A DNA stretch of 64,000 nucleotides from CBDDKS01 sp965230335 (GTDB lineage Bacteria; Pseudomonadota; Gammaproteobacteria; Enterobacterales; Kangiellaceae). Each line of letters starts with the position of its first letter. Positions within the stretch are counted from its first letter, which is position 1. Positions 45,089 through 54,613 of the stretch are shown piece after piece. The position numbers and the translations under genes were made by a program. The notes under the pieces were generated by a model. That model was not told the origin of the DNA and searched no databases. It worked only from the letters and a program-made list of their open reading frames with translations. The stretch spans positions 2,728,001-2,792,000 of the forward strand of contig CBDDKS010000006.1 of the NCBI GenBank assembly GCA_965230335.1, in the 5' to 3' direction.

Positions 45089-48000
45089 ATGAAAAAAAAT
45101 ACCTGTTTTAAAAAAATGGCTTTATTGGGGTTAGGCATATCATTTTGTTTTTCTTCCTATGCTCAAACACGCACTGAGGCCGAATCAGCGCAAATTTTAG
45201 GTGGCGCACAAACCTATAGCGATGCCTCTGCATCAGGTGGCCAGGGTGTTGCCTGGCTAAGCTCTTCAGGTGCCGGCTTTCAAATTAATAATGCGCCTTC
45301 TTCTTCATCAGTAACGATTGCTTACGCCAGTCAATTTAGTGGTCGTTTGACTGTTGAAGTGAATGGTGTGAGAGCTGGTTCTTTAAGTTTTAGTTCAACG
45401 GGATCATGGACAGGAAGTTATCGTACCGCATCCGCCAATGTTAATATTCCAGCCGGTGCTCGTGTGGCTATTGTAAACCGAGGATCGGGTGATGCGGCAG
45501 CTAATATTGATTATGTTGAATTTTCTGGCAGTTCATCAGGCGGGGGTAATCCTGGTGGAGGAGGTAATCCTGGCGGGGGTAATCCGGGTGGTGGATCTTC
45601 GGGTGGCAATAACAATGCGACTTTTTCAGGTAACCCCTTAAATTTACCTATTTTTACTGCAGATCCTGCTGTTCGGGTTTATGACGGTCGATTATGGTTG
45701 ATCCCTTCTCATGATCCTAATAATGCAACCTATTGGACGATGACCGATTACACGGTATTTTCAACCACTGATATGGTGAATTGGCGACAGGATGGTGTGG
45801 CATTGCGTTCTTCAGATATTTCCTGGGGGGATGCTTATTTGTATGCACCGGATTTTATCAGACGTAATGGTACTTACTATTTATATTTTCCAAAAACAGA
45901 AGGCCATATTGGTGTAGCAACTGCATCAAGACCTCAGGGACCTTATCGTGATGCTTTAGGCAGACCTTTATTGGATCGTAATAATGCACCAGGCGTGCAG
46001 CGTGTTTTTGATCCTGGAGTATTTATTGATGATGATGGGCAGGCTTATCTGGTCTTCGGTGGTGGTGATTCAGGTAACGATGCCAGAGTGGTGCGTTTAA
46101 ATAATGATATGATTTCATTGCAGGGCAGTGTACAAAGCTTGCAGGGTTTGCCCAGATTTTTTGAAGCCCCTTATCTGCATAAAAGAAATGGTATTTATTA
46201 TTTAACCTATTCAGCCAAGTATGACGGATTCACAACCATAGATTATGCAACATCCAATAATCCGATGGGGCCTTATACTTTCCGGGGTACTATTTTGGAT
46301 ACGGTGCCTGGCTGGACAAATCATCATGCTATTGTTGAATTTAAAGGGCAGTGGTATATGTTTTACCATGTTGGCCCCGGTAATCAATATACACGTCGGG
46401 TGAGTGTGGATTATTTGCATTACAACAGTAATGGCACTATTCGAAAAGTAGTACAAACGTCTCAAGGTGTTGCACAAGTGAGTAACAGCGCACCGTCACC
46501 GAATCCAACCCCAGCTCCGAATCCTACGCCCAATCCAACGCCGACACCCAGCCCGACACCAGCACCGAATCCAACACCAGCTCCCAATCCTAACCCTGGA
46601 AATTCTACCAATTGTCAGGGAAGTCATCCCTATGAATGTGGTGGACAATGCTATGAAAGTGCAGCGCAAGCCCAATCCAATGGCTGTTTTAATGGATCTG
46701 GTTCCGGTAACCCGGGGTCTGGAAATCCTGGTTCGGGAGGTTCTGGTAATAACAATGGCAATGTATTAAGCCGTGTTGATTTTGAAAGTGGTGCAGGTGG
46801 TTGGCAGCAATCATCCAGTGATACTCATGATTGGGAGCTTAATTCAGGAGGAACACCTTCTAACAATACCGGACCTTCCCGCGCGGCAGAAGGTAGTGGT
46901 TATGCTTATTTGGAGACTTCCAGTTGCTGTGCTAACCGGTCGGGGAATAATGCACGCTTGGTCAGCCCGACATTTAATAATGCCAGCAATTTAAGTATGA
47001 GCTTTTCATACCATATGTTTGGCAGTCAAGTAGGTACTTTATATGTCGAAGCCAATAGTGGGCGTGGTTGGCAAAGTGTTTGGAACCGTTCCGGACAGCA
47101 ACAGGCTTCTTCTGGCTCAAGTTGGGGTCAGGCAAATGTTAATCTGAGTAATTTTACGGGTAATGTACGTATTAGATTCAGAGGCGTTGCTGCGGGTGGA
47201 TGGCGTGGAGACATGGCTATTGATAATATTAGAGTTACAGGCGGTTCATCTGGAGGCGGAACAAACCCAAACCCAAACCCAAACCCAAACCCAAACCCAA
47301 GCCCAAGCCCAAGTCCTAGTCCTAATCCTAATCCTAATCCTAATCCTAATCCAGGCGGAGGCGGTCCAACAAATAGCGATACATTTTTTAATGCGAAATT
47401 AGAACCGCCAAGAGGTAGAGGCTTAGTGATTATTGGACAGGATGCACTGTCAGTTGCAGGTTATGTGAATGCCAATCGTTATCCAACACCTTCCGGGGTG
47501 GCTACTTACATTGCCTTTTATGACATATTAAGTGATCAAAACACCAATGGTGCTTTAGGCTGGAATACCAGTGATCGTCCTACTAATATTGATACTGATT
47601 GGGGTGGTGGTCCTCTGAATGCTTATAATGCAGCTAATGGTTACCCTAATTCTGCTTTGCAAATTGGTCTAAATATTGCCGAAGGTAATGGTACACGAGG
47701 ATCAAGCTGGTGTCCTGGTTGTCTAGCAGAACTTGCCAATGGTCAAAGAGAGGCTGAAATTGCTCAATTGTCTGACTTCTTTAATGCCATATCCTCAACA
47801 CCCGTATTTTTACGCATTGGCTATGAGTTTGATGGTAATTGGAATACCGGTTATGAAAACACCGATAATTTTAAAAGAGCCTGGCGTAATATAGTCAATG
47901 GGTTACGCAATCGTGGTGTAAATAATGTTGCTTTCGTATGGCAATCCAGTACATCACCGATTGATGATAACAATGAAGGACGCAGAGAAAATTTGAATAA

Positions 48001-48520
48001 TTGGTATCCGGGTGATAATTATGTTGACTGGTGTGGCATGTCATGGTTCTTAGAGGCTGATGAGCGTGCAGTAGGTCGAAGAACGGTATCTACACAAAGA
48101 TATTTGTCAGACGAACTTTTAAACTTTTGTCGCAATCGCAGTAAGCCCGTCATGATCGCTGAGTCAGGTGCTCAGGGTTATGATATCGAACAGTTGACGT
48201 TGTCCAACTTTTCACCCGATTGGGATGGTACACCTGGAGGTAATCGAGTTAGAGTTACTGCAAACCAAATTTGGAATAACTTTTTTGCAGACTATTTTCA
48301 ATATATCTATGATAATGCCGATGTGATTAAAGCCATTAGCTACATCAATGCAGACTGGGATGCACAAGCTTTATGGTCACCACCTTACGCAGAAGGTTAT
48401 TGGGGTGATACGCGTGTGCAAATGAATTCGACGATTTCAAATAATTGGAATAATGAACTGTCAAAAAGCTTTTGGTTACATGGTTCTTCAAGTCTGTTTT
48501 CACAGTTAAATCGGTTTTAA
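45089..48520 (+). CDS. Secreted modular glycoside hydrolase: CBM6-like, GH43, MAM-like, GH26
   Basis: An 1143-residue protein. Signal peptide 1-25; CBM6/35-like module 28-148; Gly-rich linker; GH43 domain about 180-470 with the expected triad Asp192 (TADPAVRV), Asp308 (FDPGVFIDDD) and Glu359 (FFEAPYL); Pro-rich linker; a short Cys-rich module about 507-537 (CQGSHPYECGGQC); MAM-like domain about 560-715; Asn-Pro linker; and GH26 about 762-1143 with acid/base Glu913 (RIGYEFDG) and nucleophile Glu1025 (MIAESGA). GH43 acts on arabino- or xylo-linked chains; GH26 holds mannanases and beta-1,3-xylanases. The C-terminal YINADWDAQ and EGYWGDTRVQ resemble beta-1,3-xylanases as I recall them, so an algal xylan target is possible but unproven. 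Confidence 0.88.
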   Translation: MKKNTCFKKMALLGLGISFCFSSYAQTRTEAESAQILGGAQTYSDASASGGQGVAWLSSSGAGFQINNAPSSSSVTIAYASQFSGRLTVEVNGVRAGSLSFSSTGSWTGSYRTASANVNIPAGARVAIVNRGSGDAAANIDYVEFSGSSSGGGNPGGGGNPGGGNPGGGSSGGNNNATFSGNPLNLPIFTADPAVRVYDGRLWLIPSHDPNNATYWTMTDYTVFSTTDMVNWRQDGVALRSSDISWGDAYLYAPDFIRRNGTYYLYFPKTEGHIGVATASRPQGPYRDALGRPLLDRNNAPGVQRVFDPGVFIDDDGQAYLVFGGGDSGNDARVVRLNNDMISLQGSVQSLQGLPRFFEAPYLHKRNGIYYLTYSAKYDGFTTIDYATSNNPMGPYTFRGTILDTVPGWTNHHAIVEFKGQWYMFYHVGPGNQYTRRVSVDYLHYNSNGTIRKVVQTSQGVAQVSNSAPSPNPTPAPNPTPNPTPTPSPTPAPNPTPAPNPNPGNSTNCQGSHPYECGGQCYESAAQAQSNGCFNGSGSGNPGSGNPGSGGSGNNNGNVLSRVDFESGAGGWQQSSSDTHDWELNSGGTPSNNTGPSRAAEGSGYAYLETSSCCANRSGNNARLVSPTFNNASNLSMSFSYHMFGSQVGTLYVEANSGRGWQSVWNRSGQQQASSGSSWGQANVNLSNFTGNVRIRFRGVAAGGWRGDMAIDNIRVTGGSSGGGTNPNPNPNPNPNPSPSPSPSPNPNPNPNPNPGGGGPTNSDTFFNAKLEPPRGRGLVIIGQDALSVAGYVNANRYPTPSGVATYIAFYDILSDQNTNGALGWNTSDRPTNIDTDWGGGPLNAYNAANGYPNSALQIGLNIAEGNGTRGSSWCPGCLAELANGQREAEIAQLSDFFNAISSTPVFLRIGYEFDGNWNTGYENTDNFKRAWRNIVNGLRNRGVNNVAFVWQSSTSPIDDNNEGRRENLNNWYPGDNYVDWCGMSWFLEADERAVGRRTVSTQRYLSDELLNFCRNRSKPVMIAESGAQGYDIEQLTLSNFSPDWDGTPGGNRVRVTANQIWNNFFADYFQYIYDNADVIKAISYINADWDAQALWSPPYAEGYWGDTRVQMNSTISNNWNNELSKSFWLHGSSSLFSQLNRF
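47264..47352 (+). repeat. Hexanucleotide microsatellite encoding the Asn-Pro linker
   Basis: Tandem aaccca/aaccct-type hexamers, changing from cccaaa to ccaagc and then cctaat versions, encode alternating Asn/Ser-Pro before the GH26 module. Unit gain or loss keeps the frame and would only change linker length. Confidence 0.9.
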
Positions 48521-48588
48521 TTGCTATTAAGGAGCTGTTGTTCTTTCAATTGAAAGAGCAACAGAATTAGGTTAAGTAGTACATTTAG

Positions 48589-48624
48589 AGTGATATTCAG
48601 TATCCACTGAATATCACTTTTTTA
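48589..48624 (+). terminator. Rho-independent terminator of the GH43-GH26 gene
   Basis: A perfect 13-bp stem (agtgatattcagt and actgaatatcact) with a 4-base loop is followed by a run of Ts, 69 bp past the stop codon. A second inverted repeat (ttctttcaattgaaagag) lies about 35 bp earlier. Confidence 0.9.
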
Positions 48625-48814
48625 TCAATTTGTCATCTCTCTGAAATATCTATCATCTAAAAATAACAAGGGCTGTTGTTCTTTCATAGTCCATTTTGGT
48701 TATTGAAAATATGAAAGATTAACAAGCTTTAACTCACGCGATAGATATTGAATTCTTTTCTGTATGAATTGAGTTGACATAATTAACCTGAAAATATCAC
48801 TTTGGAGATATTTA

Positions 48815-51088
48815 ATGAATAAAAAAAGTTTTACATTGAAACAACTTGCTGCAGCAGGTTTGTTCTCACTTTCTACTCTGTTGCCATCTGTTACTATGGC
48901 ATCAAATGATGATTTATTTCAAAGAATTGCTGTGTTTCCAGTATGTGAAAACAGCGATTGTTTTGACAGTAATATTGAAACTGTGGCAGAAATTGTTGCA
49001 GCTAGTAAAAATGGTAAAACATTGGTTTACACAGACAGCGAGCAAGAGCGTTTGGGCTTTGTTGATATTTCATCACCCAAGCAGCCACTGCCAGCAGGTT
49101 TTGTTGATTTAGGCGGTGAGCCGACTTCTGTTGCTGTGAGAGGAAGGTTTGCGTTAGTGGTTGTGAATACTTCTGCTGATTTTATTAATACCAGTGGTAA
49201 ATTAATGGTCATTAATATCAATACCAGAGCTGTTGAAGCGGAGTTATTGTTAGCTGGTCAACCTGATGCCATAGCCGTCAGCCCTGATGGTCGTTATGCT
49301 GCGATAGCGATTGAAAATGAACGTGATGAAGACTTGGGTGATGGTGAACCACCACAAGCCCCAGCTGGTTTTTTACAAATTGTCGATCTGGTTGGAAAAC
49401 CATCAAACTGGGGTTTAAGAGCGGTTTCTTTTGATAATGTGCCAACATTATTCCCGTTGGATGCTGAACCTGAATATGTTGATATCAACCAACATAATAT
49501 TGCTGCGGTAACTTTACAGGAAAACAACCATATTATTTTGGTGCGATTAAGTAACGGTAAGATTATTAATGATTTTTCTGCTGGTACAGTGGATTTAGAG
49601 AAGGTAGATGCTACAGAAGAAGATCCAGCACTTATTTCTTTAACGGAATCATTGTCTTCTGTTGCTCGTGAACCTGATGGCATTACCTGGTTATCCAATA
49701 ACCGTATTGCAACAGCTGATGAGGGTGATCTATTTGGTGGCAGCCGAGGATTCACGATTTTTGATAAGCATGGCAATGTTCGTTTCGATGCCGGTAACAG
49801 CCTTGATCATATGACGGTTAGATTCGGTCATTATCCAGATGATCGTTCTGGTAACAAAGGGAATGAGCCTGAAAATGTAGAGTTTGCAAAATTTGGAAAC
49901 GATAATCTTTTGTTTGTTGGCTCTGAGCGTTCCAGCGTTATTTTTGTTTATGAATTAAAAGGTCATAATGCAAAACCCGAATTCATCCAGGTTTTACCTG
50001 CAGGTGTTGGTCCAGAAGGTTTATTAGCCATTCCTCAGAGAAACTTATTTGTTGCGGCAAGTGAAGTGGATGATCGTGGTGACAAAATTCGTTCAGTGAT
50101 TAATATTTATCGTCGTAATACCGATAAATCAAAGTATCCTAGAATACAGTCTGCTGATAGAGCTGATGGTACGCCTATTCCCTGGAGTGCATTATCTGGT
50201 TTGGCTGCAGATGCGTATGACAGAAAAACGGTTTATACAATACACGATAGTTTTTATCAGCAAAGCCGTATTTTTAAAATGGATGTCAAACAAAGACCAG
50301 CAGTAATCACTGATGAAATTATTTTAAATGATAACCTGAATGTATTAGCTGCCGTTGAGCCCGTTTTAGTGAATGCTGATAAGACGGTTAATCTCGATCA
50401 GGAAGGTATTGCTGTTGCCGACAATGGTGACTTTTGGATTGCTTCAGAAGGTGATGATGCACCGGTTTTCTTTAGAAACCTATTGGTTCGTGTTGCAGCG
50501 AATGGCACTATCCAACAAGCAGTAACCTTACCAGCATCTGTGACCGCTCGAATGATTCGCTTTGGTTTTGAAGGGGTTGCCTCTGTGGGCAGTGGTCATA
50601 ATGAAGTCCTTTATGTTGCCTTCCAACGTGAGTGGACAGGTGATACAGCTGGACATGTACGTATCGGTCGCTATGAGGTAGCAACGGGTGATTGGACTTT
50701 CTTTTATTATCCATTGGAAGCAGCCACATCACCAAACGGTGGTTGGGTTGGCTTATCTGAGCTAACTTACCTGGGTAATGATGAGTTCGCTGTGATTGAA
50801 AGAGATAATCAAGCGGGTCTGGATGCAACAATTAAGCGAATTTATAAATTCTCTGTTGCGGGTTTAACACCATTGGCTGATGCTCAGACACCGGCTTTCC
50901 CAGTTGTTTCTAAAACGATAGTGAGTGATTTATTACCCCACTTGAAAGCAACAGGTGGATTGGTTTTAGAAAAGATAGAAGGTATGGCAGTGTTGAGAAA
51001 TGGTAAAACATTGATCGTTAATGATAACGATGGTGTGGATGATTCAAACGGAGAAACACAATTACTACGTTTGAGAAACTTGTTTTAA
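48815..51088 (+). CDS. Secreted esterase-like phytase-family protein
   Basis: A 757-residue protein with a signal peptide ending near TMASN and a good ggag site. The N-terminal half is beta-propeller-like, of the choice-of-anchor-I/YncE kind (LVYTDSEQERLGFVDIS, GQPDAIAVSPDGRYAAIA, LPAGVGPEGLLAIPQRNLFVAA). The C-terminal half has the esterase-like-activity-of-phytase pattern: WSALSGLAADAYDRKTVYTIHDSFY, NLDQEGIAVADNGDFWIASEGD and GWVGLSELTYLGNDEFAVIERDN. It probably hydrolyses phosphate esters outside the cytoplasm. The exact substrate is unknown. It lies behind the GH gene but after a terminator, so it has its own promoter. Confidence 0.8.
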   Translation: MNKKSFTLKQLAAAGLFSLSTLLPSVTMASNDDLFQRIAVFPVCENSDCFDSNIETVAEIVAASKNGKTLVYTDSEQERLGFVDISSPKQPLPAGFVDLGGEPTSVAVRGRFALVVVNTSADFINTSGKLMVININTRAVEAELLLAGQPDAIAVSPDGRYAAIAIENERDEDLGDGEPPQAPAGFLQIVDLVGKPSNWGLRAVSFDNVPTLFPLDAEPEYVDINQHNIAAVTLQENNHIILVRLSNGKIINDFSAGTVDLEKVDATEEDPALISLTESLSSVAREPDGITWLSNNRIATADEGDLFGGSRGFTIFDKHGNVRFDAGNSLDHMTVRFGHYPDDRSGNKGNEPENVEFAKFGNDNLLFVGSERSSVIFVYELKGHNAKPEFIQVLPAGVGPEGLLAIPQRNLFVAASEVDDRGDKIRSVINIYRRNTDKSKYPRIQSADRADGTPIPWSALSGLAADAYDRKTVYTIHDSFYQQSRIFKMDVKQRPAVITDEIILNDNLNVLAAVEPVLVNADKTVNLDQEGIAVADNGDFWIASEGDDAPVFFRNLLVRVAANGTIQQAVTLPASVTARMIRFGFEGVASVGSGHNEVLYVAFQREWTGDTAGHVRIGRYEVATGDWTFFYYPLEAATSPNGGWVGLSELTYLGNDEFAVIERDNQAGLDATIKRIYKFSVAGLTPLADAQTPAFPVVSKTIVSDLLPHLKATGGLVLEKIEGMAVLRNGKTLIVNDNDGVDDSNGETQLLRLRNLF

Positions 51089-51307
51089 GGAAGTATTTAA
51101 GTCATTTCTATCTGTATATTGAGGATGGTCAGAAGAAAAGGATTTCACTTTTATGGACTATTCTGGAGTTCAGGGTTTTAAATAATCATAGACATCACAT
51201 AAATCAGTCGTATAGAATCCTATGTGACTGATATTCTCATCATCTCTATCTATGCCATTCTGTAACTGAATGCGCATGACAACCCATTCAATGATGCTTT
51301 TTACTCT

Positions 51308-53791
51308 ATGACTAAAAAAAAGAAAGATCCTTATTATGAACGTGAATCACGGAAATATGATAACCCTATACCCAGTCGAGAGTTTATTCTGGAATTTCTT
51401 GATAATCATGATGGGCCTGCGACATTTCAGGAGGTTTTTTCGGGAATAGGACTGACAGATGAAGAAGAAGTGATTGCTTTAAAACGACGCTTAAGAGCCA
51501 TGGAACGTGATGGACAGTTATTAAAAAATCGCAAAGAAGGTTATGCACCTATTGATAAACTGGATTTAAAAAGGGGGCATATACAAGGTCATAAAGAGGG
51601 TTATGGCTTTTTTATTTCTGATGAAGGAGGCGATGACTGGTTTTTAAGTGCTCGAGAAATGCGTTATGTATTTCACGGCGAACGCGTTGTTGTGCGACAA
51701 AAAGGCTTCGATGCTAAAGGAAGAGTGGAAGCCGGTATCGTAGAAATATTGGAATCAGAAACCCCCTTACAATTGGTGGGACGTTATTTTGATGAAGAAG
51801 GGATTGGTTTTGTAGAACCCAGTGATAATCGTTTTATCCATGATATTTTAATTCCAAGTGGCCAGGCTGCTGGGGCAACTTCAGGCCAGGTGGTTGTGGT
51901 AAGAGTCACATCACGACCTAAACATCAGTCAAAAGCTTTAGGTGCTGTCATACAGGTATTAGGCGATTATTTGGCTGCAGGAATGGAAATTGATATGGCT
52001 ATTCACAATTATGGCATTAGACGTGATTGGCCAGAAGCTGTACTGGAGCATATAAGAACACTACCAATTGAAGTGCAGGAAAAAGACTGGCAAGGGCGTC
52101 AGGATTTAAGAAAACTGCCTTTAGTGACCATTGATGGTGAAGATGCACGTGATTTTGATGATGCTGTTTATTGTGAACCCAAAGCGTCGGGAGGTTGGCG
52201 TTTGTGGGTTGCCATTGCTGATGTGTCTTATTATGTTACACCAGGGTCAGCTTTAGATAAGGAAGCTTCTTTGCGTACAACCTCAGTGTATTTTCCTGAT
52301 TATGTGGTCCCTATGTTACCCGAACAATTATCCAATGGGTTATGTTCATTAAATCCTAATGTTGATCGTTTATGTATGGTTTGTGAATTGAGCATTAGTG
52401 TCAATGGTAAAGTCACACGTTCAAAGTTTTATCCAGCAGTTATGCATTCAAAAGCACGATTAACCTATGATCAGGTTTGGGATATTTTACAATGTAACAA
52501 AGATGAACAAAATAGCAAAGACGATCAAAATAACAAAGATGAGCTGCCTCAAACAACAGTGGATTTAAAAAAGCATTTATTGGATTTATATGCGTTATAT
52601 CAGACTTTGGCCACAGTAAGAAAAAGCAGAGGTGCCATAGAGTTTGATACCAAAGAAACGAAAATTGTGTTTAACGAACATCGGAAAATTGATTATCTTG
52701 AAGCGGTTGAACGCAATGATGCGCATCGTATTATTGAAGAATGTATGATCTGTGCCAATGTGGCTGCAGCAAAGTTTTTTCTTAAAAAGAAAATACCAGG
52801 ATTATATCGGGTTCATCAAGGGCCTTCTGAAAAAAAACTGGAAGATTTAAGAAATTATTTAGGTGTATTGGGTCTGGTTTTATTTGGTGGATCACATCCT
52901 TCTCCCGCAGATTATGCCGAAGTATTACAAGGTATCAAACAAAGGCCTGATTTTGATCAAATACAAACTATGCTACTGCGCTCGATGAATCAAGCAGTGT
53001 ATTCAGAAGATAATCAAGGACATTTTGGCTTGGCATTTGATGCCTATACTCATTTCACTTCACCTATTCGACGTTATCCGGACTTGTTAGTTCATAGAAT
53101 GATAAAAAACCGTTTATTAAAAGACAGTAAATTATCTGATGATGACGCATTAATCAATGATAAGCATCATACTTGTTTTTATGGTTCTGAAAATTATAGT
53201 GAACAACAATTAGCTCAATTGGGTGAGATCTGTTCACAAATGGAACGACAAGCGGATCTGGCAACCCGGGATGTGATTGATTGGTTAAAATGTGAGTTTA
53301 TGACGGATAAAATTGGTCAACAATATCAAGGAGAAGTTGTTACCGTATTGAATTTTGGATTGTTTGTTCGTTTGGATGATTTTTTTGTGGATGGCTTGAT
53401 TCATGTGACCAGTTTAGAACGGGATTATTTTCATTATGAGCAGGCGGCACAATGTTTGAAAGGTGAAAGAACCGGTGTAAATTATTATCTGGGTGATAAA
53501 GTCTTGATTGAAGTCAGTGCCGTTGATTTGGAAGACAGAAAAATAGATTTTGAACTGGTTGAACTATTAGAATCTTCTCAACCTCAAAAAAGTCAAAGAG
53601 AGAAGTTGTATAAAAAAGCACGAGGTAAAACGAAAAACAATAAAAAAGAAATAAGAAATAAGAAGGTTCAATCTACAAAAACAAATAAAAACTCAAAAAC
53701 ATCAAAAAATAATAATAAAAATAAAAAGACACATAATAGGAAAAATAACCAATCCAAATCCCAAAAAACATCAAAAAAACGAAGAGGATAA
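51308..53791 (+). CDS. rnr: Ribonuclease R
   Basis: 827 residues: N-terminal helix-turn-helix (about 20-85), cold-shock domains (about 85-240), RNB catalytic domain (about 260-620) with the metal-binding VTIDGEDARDFDDAVY, and an S1 domain (about 645-725). It is a processive 3'-5' exoribonuclease that degrades structured RNA. Two oddities are a polar insert (about 398-415, Asn/Lys/Asp/Gln repeats) within the RNB domain, and a roughly 65-residue Lys/Asn-rich tail. Basic tails are known in RNase R; this one is unusually Asn-rich. Confidence 0.97.
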   Translation: MTKKKKDPYYERESRKYDNPIPSREFILEFLDNHDGPATFQEVFSGIGLTDEEEVIALKRRLRAMERDGQLLKNRKEGYAPIDKLDLKRGHIQGHKEGYGFFISDEGGDDWFLSAREMRYVFHGERVVVRQKGFDAKGRVEAGIVEILESETPLQLVGRYFDEEGIGFVEPSDNRFIHDILIPSGQAAGATSGQVVVVRVTSRPKHQSKALGAVIQVLGDYLAAGMEIDMAIHNYGIRRDWPEAVLEHIRTLPIEVQEKDWQGRQDLRKLPLVTIDGEDARDFDDAVYCEPKASGGWRLWVAIADVSYYVTPGSALDKEASLRTTSVYFPDYVVPMLPEQLSNGLCSLNPNVDRLCMVCELSISVNGKVTRSKFYPAVMHSKARLTYDQVWDILQCNKDEQNSKDDQNNKDELPQTTVDLKKHLLDLYALYQTLATVRKSRGAIEFDTKETKIVFNEHRKIDYLEAVERNDAHRIIEECMICANVAAAKFFLKKKIPGLYRVHQGPSEKKLEDLRNYLGVLGLVLFGGSHPSPADYAEVLQGIKQRPDFDQIQTMLLRSMNQAVYSEDNQGHFGLAFDAYTHFTSPIRRYPDLLVHRMIKNRLLKDSKLSDDDALINDKHHTCFYGSENYSEQQLAQLGEICSQMERQADLATRDVIDWLKCEFMTDKIGQQYQGEVVTVLNFGLFVRLDDFFVDGLIHVTSLERDYFHYEQAAQCLKGERTGVNYYLGDKVLIEVSAVDLEDRKIDFELVELLESSQPQKSQREKLYKKARGKTKNNKKEIRNKKVQSTKTNKNSKTSKNNNKNKKTHNRKNNQSKSQKTSKKRRG

Positions 53792-53795
53792 TGCT

Positions 53796-54536
53796 ATGGA
53801 AGGAAAATACAGTTATGGTATTCATAGTGTCGAATTGTTATTAAAAAAAAGTGCCGATCAAATTATTAAAATTTACCTGCAAGCCAACCGACAGGATAAA
53901 CGTAGTCAAACGATATTAGCGCTGGCATCTAAAAATAAAATACCTGTCGTACGCTGGTCAAAAGAAAAGTTAGATCATTTAATCCATGAAGTTCACCAGG
54001 GTGTTATTGCAGAAACAAAAACAGGAGCCAAAGTACTTTCAGAAAATGATCTATATGCACTTGTTGAATCTTTAGAAAAGCCAGTAAGATTACTGATATT
54101 GGATGGTGTCACTGACCCTCATAATTTAGGCGCATGTATGCGTACGGCTGATGCGGCTGGTATTGACGCCATTATTGTCCCTAAAGATCGTTCTGTTGGC
54201 TTAAATGCCACTGTTAGGAAAGTATCGACAGGTGCGTCAGAAATCATACCTTTCTATGCAGTAACCAATTTGGTTCGCTGTTTAAAGCAATTAAAAGAAC
54301 TGGGTGTGTGGATTATAGGCACGGCAGGTGAGGCAGAACAAAGCTTATATCAAACAAAATTATCCGGTGCTTTGGCTCTGGTTATGGGCTCAGAAGATAA
54401 AGGTTTACGCCGTTTAACTCGTGAACATTGTGATGAGTTGGTGCATATTCCTCTTTTAGGGCAGGTTTCCAGTTTGAATGTTTCTGTGGCAACAGGTATT
54501 TGCTTATTTGAAATAGTGAGACAGAGTAATAGTTAA
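53796..54536 (+). CDS. rlmB: 23S rRNA (guanosine(2251)-2'-O)-methyltransferase
   Basis: A 246-residue SPOUT methyltransferase. It has the N-terminal substrate-binding domain and the trefoil-knot motifs LDGVTDPHNLGACMRTADAAG, ALVMGSEDKGLRRL and IPLLGQVSSLNVSVATG. It methylates the 2'-OH of G2251 in 23S rRNA. It lies 4 bp after rnr with its own gagg site, the conserved rnr-rlmB pair. Confidence 0.97.
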   Translation: MEGKYSYGIHSVELLLKKSADQIIKIYLQANRQDKRSQTILALASKNKIPVVRWSKEKLDHLIHEVHQGVIAETKTGAKVLSENDLYALVESLEKPVRLLILDGVTDPHNLGACMRTADAAGIDAIIVPKDRSVGLNATVRKVSTGASEIIPFYAVTNLVRCLKQLKELGVWIIGTAGEAEQSLYQTKLSGALALVMGSEDKGLRRLTREHCDELVHIPLLGQVSSLNVSVATGICLFEIVRQSNS

Positions 54537-54544
54537 CAGAACAA

Positions 54545-54568
54545 AACATTGACATAATATGTCATGTT
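54545..54568 (+). other. Hairpin after rlmB
   Basis: aacattgacat and atgtcatgtt form a stem around a 3-base loop just past the rlmB stop. There is no T-run, so it may protect the 3' end rather than terminate. Confidence 0.35.
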
Positions 54569-54613
54569 GTGTAGTATAGCTACTTCATTCATCAGGATTG
54601 AATAGGAACAATA

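Noticed and set aside
47163..47402. Gln-Thr repeat frame within the GH43-GH26 gene
   Set aside because: It is an out-of-frame reading of the hexanucleotide linker repeat.
48534..48690. 15-bp direct repeat (gctgttgttctttca) on both sides of the terminator
   Set aside because: There is no element between the copies that would make it a target duplication; probably chance or a worn hairpin copy.
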